Source of the DNA: Oscheius tipulae
Lineage: Eukaryota > Nematoda > Chromadorea > Rhabditida > Rhabditidae
NCBI GenBank assembly: GCA_037178975.1
Contig: JASJZH010000005.1
Location: 9,262,501-9,326,500 of the forward strand
Length of the DNA: 64,000 nt
Direction of reading: 5' to 3'
Positions 57,483 to 64,000 of this stretch are shown in pieces. How positions within the stretch are numbered: position 1 is the first letter of the stretch; every line of letters begins with the position of its first letter. Made by a program: the position numbers and the translations under genes. Under the pieces are notes generated by a model that did no database searches, was not told where the DNA came from, and saw only the letters and a program-made list of their open reading frames with translations.

Positions 57483-58991
57483 ATGAGCCATGTATCCGCT
57501 CTCGACATGGACCCTTACCAACACCTCATCGACTTTTCTAAACTTCTAGACAACCCTGACGATGTTACCCATGAAAATGTTTGTCTATAAATAACAAAGT
57601 AGTTTCAAATTCAGAATGAATACGTCAGAGAATCTCTCGACCATCTTTGTCTTGACCGTTCTAAAGAAGTATCTGAAGCGGAGGCTTGCTCCTTTCTTTT
57701 CCAAATCAAGGACTTTCAAGAAGTTTAAATAGATAGGGATCCAATAACAAGCTATGTTCAGGTAGCAGTTTTTATGGAACGGTACATAGACCCATTGGAT
57801 TTGAAAGCAGTGGCACTGCGATTTGATCCAGCTATGATTCGGAGGGATAAGATGGCAAGGTATACTGGAACATAGACACAGAGAGGCAGCGAGAAAGGGA
57901 CCCTTTTCAGAAAAGCCTTCTACTTCGAAAAGTTCCGCGAAGCTGCATGGAAGAGTTGCAAGAGATTTCGTCGCAATCGAGACCGTAAGTCAGCTTTTAT
58001 CTTTCCGACAACAACAGGCACAACAACAAATTTTGGTCCAGAGAGTGTTCGAGGTTTTGGGTAGATGTAGTGATGGCTGGGGGCCGGTCTGAGCTAGCTG
58101 GAAAATCATTTGTTTTGAGTCAAACAGGTAAACTGACCGTGGGATGAGCCACCAAGAACGGCGTCGGCTGAGGATCGGTCTTTGACGGCTGTGCTCCCAT
58201 CTAAAAGATTTCAGATTACGAGCCATTCAGTCATTTTGTGAGCAAGCAGGCGACAGTGACGACAACAAAGATAAAGCATTCATCGGGGCGACATCTGTCA
58301 AGAGTTTTCAAGGTAAACTGTCCCTCTGTCTCTTTGCCTCTCTGTCTCAGTGTCTCTCAGTATCGCCGTCTTTCTCTGTTTCTCTGTCTCTCCCTTTCTT
58401 TGTCTCTGTTGTCTCTCTTTCTCTCTCTCCCTCTCTGTCTTTATCACTACGTTTTTCTCCAGTACGCTGTAAAGAGAACAATCCTCGAACACAAAAGAGA
58501 AACAGGAGGAGATCCATGGGACGAGTTCTTCTACCGGGCATACTCAATCAATCGGGACAATATGATGCTTGAATTCGTTAGAGACGGTGCACGCTCGAGG
58601 GAGGACAGAGTCAAGCAGACCCTGTCAAGTCAGTCTATCAAAGTCTCAAAACTATCAGACGTGGTGAGGAGAGGAGGCGAGACGAAGAGGGACCCGTCTC
58701 CGTTGATGAAAGCAATCGGTAGGGAAGCGTTGCCAGGCCATAGGTCTTCATCATGCTGCGGATTATCCGCAGTTGACAGCTGTAAATGATTACTCGAGAA
58801 TACAATTTTCAGTTGGAACATCGCCATCAGAAACAGAAGAGACGACGCGTCAGAGAAAGATGCTTCGAATCGACATCTCGTCAAGCAGTCATCCCCGATT
58901 CAGGTTTGGGAAGGTACTGTCCAGGAAGTTTGAAAGCACAGTCCTATGCAGCTGCCCCAGTGTAGTTGTATTCCATGGACAACTCTTGTAG
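57483..58991 (+). CDS. unknown basic protein
   Basis: No family recognised. The seven exons are 57483-57578, 57615-57722, 57762-57859, 57911-57984, 58215-58312, 58463-58718 and 58813-58991, totalling 909 nt, in frame, giving 302 residues. The N-terminal part is acidic and helical (YQHLIDFSKLLDNPDDV; SFLFQIKDFQEVAVFMERYID). The middle is strongly basic with aromatic residues (FREAAWKSCKRFRRNRDHY). The C-terminal half is Ser/Arg/Thr-rich (RRGGETKRDPSP; TSPSETEETTRQRKM). There is no signal peptide. Three introns are 36-51 nt. Intron 5 holds a CTGTCTCT tract. It may be a nuclear regulatory protein, but this is only compositional. Confidence 0.6.
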
Positions 58992-59618
58992 TAAACTATA
59001 GTTGCTCAAAATCGTGGCGCAGTCGGTTATAATCCATTTCGAACAAAGAGCGGCATTTTAAAGGACTGTCGCCCTTCCCGCCAAAAGGTTCACAAATTTT
59101 GAAAAATCGGCGCGATTTTTTCTCTTTATATTAGCCCATTTGCGACCACTTTTTGATTGTTTTGGCCTTAACATCAATTTTAGTGTCTATGGTTGCCGCG
59201 ACAAAGTATTTAGAGGGCCGCGTATTCAATTCGTATACAAAATATAACGTTTCATTTAAGCTTCCACACTCCCCGGACGGAAGATCGTCACTCACGAGAC
59301 TTTTCTACCTACCTCTGATTGATAAACAACCTCACACGTAACATTTATACTGAGAGACAGAGAAACATAGAGATAGATGGCCAGAGAGACAGTGAGACAT
59401 AGAGACAGAGAGTCAGAGAACCAGGGAGACAGGCAAACAAGAGAAACAAAGAAAAAACAGAGAGATAGAGAGACTAAGAGACTGAGAGTCTGAGAGACAG
59501 AAAGACAGAGTTACAGGGAGAGACAGAGTGATAGAAAGTGACATAGAGATAGAAGGACAGAATAGTCTATTATGAATGTAACCAGTATAAAACGTTTTAT
59601 TTCGGGAACTTGTTGACA
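58992..59618. other. spacer between convergent genes with simple repeat
   Basis: A GAGACAGAGAGA tract occupies about 59350-59560. A short hydrophobic frame near 59153 lacks an ATG start and is not called. Confidence 0.5.
59350..59560. repeat. (GAGACAGA)n-like simple tract
   Basis: This is an imperfect GAGACAGAGAGACA array, the reverse-strand form of the CTGTCTCT tracts seen elsewhere. Confidence 0.85.
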
Positions 59619-60407
59619 TCACTTTGCATGAAATCCCGTTTTTCTAATCGCATCCTCGAAGGCGAAGCCGGTCAATTCAAAGGCACAGTCTGTAGTGGCT
59701 AGATACTCAACAAAGGGCTTGATCGAGCTGGCAAACTCTCGTCGAGAGGACAGACTACAAGAGTTGTCCATGATGGAAATGTTCCGGAAAGAAAAGGTAC
59801 TGAACTGGGAGAGTTTGTGCATGACGATGGCCAGAGACGCGATCCCTTCGTCGTTGAGAAGCTACAAGATTTTTTTGTGATGACTGAAAAGAGAACCAAC
59901 CTGAGTGCCGCCGTTCTCTACGGTAATGAACATGATGTTGGCAAAAATCACCATGTTCAGTCGTTCATAGCGCATGTTTATCTTCTCTTGGAAGGACTGA
60001 ACAAAGGAATTGGCATCCGAGCAGGTTCGACGGAACCGAGAGATCGATGTAGGGGTCATCTCAAATCAATAGAAGTTATATTGTGGAAGTCTACTGTTCT
60101 CGCTTGTACCGTCTCTCTGACTCGCATTAGAAGTAGTCGAGACAGTACGGTTGGGAAAGTTTAACTGTCAGCGGCTCTTTTCGGATCCAAAAGGCTATCT
60201 TCCAGCTTAGTAATGTTTTGCAAAATTGTAGAGTAGATCAAAGTACAATTTTATAGAACATTGAAAACATGGACGATCATGGCTTGACCATGATAAAGGC
60301 TCACATGTCAGAACTGGCGCGAGGGGCTAATAAAGAAAAATGCTGCATACCTTTCTAACAATCTTCTGGAAAATCTTTGGTGGAACGGAATCGGCCAGAG
60401 ATCGCAT
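59619..60407 (-). CDS. F-box-like protein
   Basis: The three exons are 60351-60407, 59901-60059 and 59619-59861, all phase 0, giving 152 residues. The N-terminal DSVPPKIFQKIVRKM … RFRRTCSDANSF resembles a nematode F-box (helix, then R-x-C pattern), so a role as substrate receptor in an SCF ligase is possible. The rest (NMVIFANIMFITVENG; FRNISIMDNSCSLSS) fits the short leucine-rich/FTH-type C-termini common in nematode F-box families. It is shorter than most. Exon 2 needs a GAG acceptor (end at 60060). Intron 1 carries a family B hairpin. Confidence 0.5.
60211..60263. repeat. family B hairpin, copy 7
   Basis: TAATGTTTTGCAAAATTGTAG and GTACAATTTTATAGAACATT pair imperfectly. It lies in intron 1 of the F-box-like gene. 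Confidence 0.65.
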
Positions 60408-60634
60408 TTTTGTTGAAAGAGCGTGGGTGTACTAATCGTGTGTGGGCGTCAGGGGGCGAATATTGATCTGGACCAGCTGGCTGGCACGTGTTTGACCCCC
60501 ACATGAGTGCCTACGATATGAAGGAGACAAGAACACCTATATCCCAAAAAAACATATTCAGGGCGGTTCCCCGCAGTCGCATCTCCAGGGTTACCTGAAT
60601 TCGTGTGGCCCCCTTCCCTGCGACTCGAGCCCCA

Positions 60635-63600
60635 ATGGCTACCCGTAAAACTCGTGCGGCTAGGGATACTGCAAAGGATATTATACTCGGTTTGGCGTAA
60701 GTTTTTGATCTCTCTGTCTCTCCGTCGTTCTGTCTCGTTGTCACCATTAATCCGTTTTAGTCCTTCGGGGGCCGGACCACGTCAGCCAAAAGAAGGGGTC
60801 GCCACTCCAAAGGTTGGTTTTCTTTTCCTCTACAGTAGTTTCAATATATGCGGTTCAGAGACCCAGATCTTTGGATAGTCGAGGCTATCCTCTCCCGAGC
60901 GCTCTTTACTCAAAGGTTATTAGAGTGTGCGAGCCTTTCCTTCGATATTCAGTTGTCTAATCCTTACACGGGTGTATGTGGAAGTCGAAAGCTGTGTCTC
61001 TTTGTCTCTGTCTATCACAGAGTTGGTCCACAGCTTTCGACTATTGGAGTACGATATTCCCCTTAACTCATTATGTTCTTCTTCCCCAAAAACTGTCATT
61101 TTGTTAGGAGGAGCCTGTCCAGCGTCGACCGACAGCCCCCGTCCAGCCCACTGTTGTCGTTGATCGTAGGCCGGACAACTCGGCCATCCTCGGCTTGCAG
61201 TCTCAGTTATCACAGCTCCAGAATGACAATAAGGACCTGATCCGTTCGGAGCAGGTGTCCAAATGCAAGTCTACTTACAGCCCAGTTTAGGAGGCACGTC
61301 GTCGTCTCGAGGCGAATCAGGATGCATTGCAGCGAAGGCTTTACACCGAGACGAGTTCCAGGAACAGTGGGGATATTCAAAGACAGCTCGGAGCCATCGA
61401 TGGCAAAATGCTGGCTATGACAAACGATATCAACGGGCTGAGGAACCAGTTGGATAGGCAGATTCACGATTTGATGGCTATAAACAATGAGATCAAGAAT
61501 AGACCGGTTGTCGATCCATCGGTAGGATATACGTTTTTGAAATCGCCGCCAAATTTTTCACAGTAATTTTGAGCAAATGTATCAAGAAAAAGCCTTCTAA
61601 AGGTATTTGTGGCTGCTTGATGTGAGGAAAAAGAATCGAACCCCGAGTCCTTTGCGTTGTAGTCGGAGTCTTAACCGACTGCGCTAGTCAAAAGAGGCGG
61701 CGCGCGAATTCTGCGGAGCACTGTAGCCTAGGCAAACATACATCAAAATGTTCAGAAAATAGCCTCCTCCACGCAACAACTTGACGGAAAACTGCGAGAC
61801 TTGCATGGCCAACTAATGCAGCTGAAGCAACTCCACGACTTCGAGAAAACGGAGCGTAATAGGGAGGTCAGACAGCTTGGCGAGAAGATCGGACAGCTTA
61901 CGGACATCATCCGGCAGCAGGACCAGGACAAGAGAAACATTCTGGAGAACCTGTCGAGAAAGGGAGACTCGGACAAGGAGAAATTGACAGAAGAGGCGCG
62001 AAGACTCGACTCGAAGATAACTCTGATCACTGGAGAGGTGACGAAGAACATGGCTGAGAGTCTGACCAGGATGAGGGACGAGTTCGGACAGAAAACTGCC
62101 GGGCTCGAAACGGTACGAACGTGTGAACAAATTGGGGCGCAGCAAGCTCAAAAAATTGGTGCAAACCACAAAAAAGGCAGAGAAATTTCGCTCTCTTATC
62201 CTTGTTTTCATCCTCTCTTGTGTTGTTTAACGTGACAGCGTGTTGAAAATAGTCGCTAAAGAATATCTAACAGTAAAGGACGAGAAATCAGCTGGTTTGC
62301 ATGGCGTTTGGGATGTTTATATAAGTTTTGACGGTAACTGTTACACTGCTGTTTTTGCTTTTTTCCCCACATATTTCTTGTCTTGTAGTATTGCTACTGT
62401 CAAACTGGTTAACTCCAAAGTCAACAAATGGGAATTAGTCACGAAATAGAGCAAAAGGCCACCACTTTTAGACGGTTTTTTGTTGAATAAACACTTTTTG
62501 CGCGCGCCAGGTGCTGCAGAATACAGTAGAACCGCCCGCCAATTTTCGCAGCTAAACTCTCGTTTTTAATATAGACAGAAGATCTTTAAGGCGATCCGAA
62601 TGCAGGCAGAGAACATGGCCGAAATGGACAGGGAGCAGAGACTCCGGTGGGAGGCGGAAATGCAAAGGCAGGCCGAGCAGAACGAGAACTTTGCCAAGCA
62701 GATCACGGTAACATTTGAACTATTCTAACCTTTTCTTTAGATGGAAAAGTCGAAAAATAAGGAGCGTTTTCAAAAGGTAAATGAGGCACTGGCTGCCTTA
62801 GAACATCATCTGGAGCTGGGGAATAAAAAGATGGACAAGATTATGAACTCGGAGATCCAGGCTCGGTATGTCTTACTTATCTGAAGCTTTGAGGTCCCGT
62901 TTAGAAACCCGGGATAATGTTAGAGAGACAGAGAAGCAGAGAGGCTGAGGAACAGAAAAAGGCAGAAATTTTACAGTAACTTGACAGGTGCACAGGGTGA
63001 AAGTAAGACAGGCTGTCAAGGTGACAGACTGGCAGATATTGGTTGATAGATACTCCAACCCACAACCAATCGTTACTCTTGCTTTCAGTCAACTCCACGA
63101 GAAGGGTCTCCTCTCGAAGATACAGGAAGTCGAGAGCAAGCTGCAGAACTATGTCGGTGGGATCAACAAGTCTATCGAGGAGGCCAAAGCTGGTCGGGAT
63201 GCCAAGGTGCCGAACCTGGACGTGGACGCAGTAAGTTCTATTACCTATCCTCCCTCGGGACTGGAAGACAATAGTTCAAAAGATTGGTTCAAAACAAGGC
63301 CCCTCGTGTGTCACTCTCGGTTAATGCTCACTCCATTTTGTCTAATCCTTCATGCGGCAATCACTGCTTCCTCGCTAATAGTCCACCCTCATTTTCTAGC
63401 TGCGTCGCGAGATGGAGGCCATCGCTGCTGACAAGAACAAGCTCAGCATGGAGGGACTGCTGAAGTTGGAGGAGAAAATGACCAGGGTACAGACAGGTAG
63501 ACTCTTTTTGGTCGAATACATTGAGAATCAGGGCTGTACCATGAAAAGAAGGACCTCCAGTCGAAAATATCCGGGCTGGACGATAACGATTCTACTAGGA

Positions 63601-64000
63601 GGCTACAAAGTCAAATGGGAAAGCTGGACGCGGTTTCTGTAAGTTTCTCTCTGTCCTTTTGTCTCGGTCTCTCAACCTCTCTGTCTCTTTGTCTCCATGA
63701 AACGTGCTTTCTAGGGCGATATGGACAAGGCTTCCGAGAGAATTCGGGACAAGGTGGAGCGACAGATTCCCCAAGATGTAGGTTATCTTGAGCTATTTTC
63801 TACTGTTATTAAAGTTGAACGAACTGTCAGCCAAGGCGGACAATATCAAGCATCAGTTGAATGCGAGGGTTGACAAGGAGGAAGAGGAGAGGTATCATTT
63901 TAAATTATGAAATATATAATGAAATTCTAGATATTTGGCCATAAAGGAGCTACAAGAAGCTTTCCAACGTCTGCAGGCTAGAAACGGGCCACTCGGCGCC
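60635..64000 (+). CDS. long coiled-coil protein, truncated by window edge
   Basis: The 5' part of a gene that continues beyond 64000. The exons are 60635-60696, 60761-60812, 61108-61254, 61291-61521, 61756-62112, 62579-62707, 62741-62865, 63089-63230, 63400-63486, 63549-63638, 63715-63777, 63815-63891 and 63931 onward. After a Pro-rich start (GAGPRQPKEGVATPKEEP) nearly all is heptad-like, rich in Glu/Lys/Gln (LQSQLSQLQNDNKDL; LMQLKQLHDFEKTER; EMQRQAEQNENFAKQI). It fits a cytoskeletal or ciliary rod protein; a FAM81-type relationship is possible but unproven. Two acceptors are AAG (63548, 63814). A TTCAG acceptor-like site at 60559 precedes the ATG by about 75 bases. Confidence 0.8.
61633..61690 (-). 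repeat. tRNA-derived SINE-like element (family C), copy 5
   Basis: Minus strand: TAGCGCAGTCGGTTAAGAC, then TCCGACTACAACGC, then CTCGGGGTTCGATTCT. This copy has the best A and B boxes, but its acceptor and T stems do not pair. It lies in an intron of the coiled-coil gene. Confidence 0.65.

Noticed and set aside
59153-59341. Hydrophobic signal-like open frame
   Set aside because: It starts at TTG, not ATG, and has no following exon or family match.

Overview
The window is nuclear DNA of a nematode, probably of the Rhabditina. Genes are compact and multi-exonic. Many introns are 35-50 nt and end in TTTCAG or TTTTAG. Many start codons lie a few bases after a 3' splice-site-like sequence with no upstream exon, as expected for spliced-leader trans-splicing. 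Same-strand genes are packed 100-500 bp apart, and a four-repeat thymosin gene is present. The species was not determined. I rebuilt exon models by hand; nearly all close in frame from start codon to stop codon, which is the main support for the coordinates.

Layout. 0.4-4.8 kb: two minus-strand genes, one for a small secreted protein and one for a small multi-pass membrane protein. 5.7-10.9 kb: a tight plus-strand run RPLP0, TPT1 (TCTP), RPL37A, METTL26 that looks like an operon. 11.5-16.8 kb: heparan-sulfate 6-O-sulfotransferase (minus), RBX2/RNF7 RING protein and STEEP1-like protein (plus). 17.2-18.9 kb: a decayed PPP-family phosphatase (minus). 19.7-20.4 kb: a candidate secreted peptide precursor. 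21.8-26.4 kb: CTR copper transporter and CANT1 apyrase (both minus). 26.8-32.0 kb: MRPL47, two small membrane or secreted proteins, and tetrathymosin. 32.1-39.3 kb: a 1129-residue AT-hook/zinc-finger protein. 40.0-50.3 kb: WDR6-like WD40 protein and a four-KH FUBP-like protein (both minus). 53.4-64 kb: an unknown protein with a C-terminal Cys cluster, an unknown basic protein, an F-box-like protein and a long coiled-coil protein cut by the window edge.

The genes are mostly housekeeping: translation, tRNA modification, proteasomal targeting, copper and nucleotide metabolism in the secretory pathway, glycosaminoglycan sulfation, actin binding and nuclear RNA/DNA binding. They do not form one pathway.

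The unusual content is in introns and spacers. I see several dispersed families of short inverted-repeat and tRNA-like elements, three larger foldback structures (one built of G-run modules), and long degenerate CTGTC/GACAG tracts. Many copies sit inside introns, sometimes in adjacent introns of one gene.
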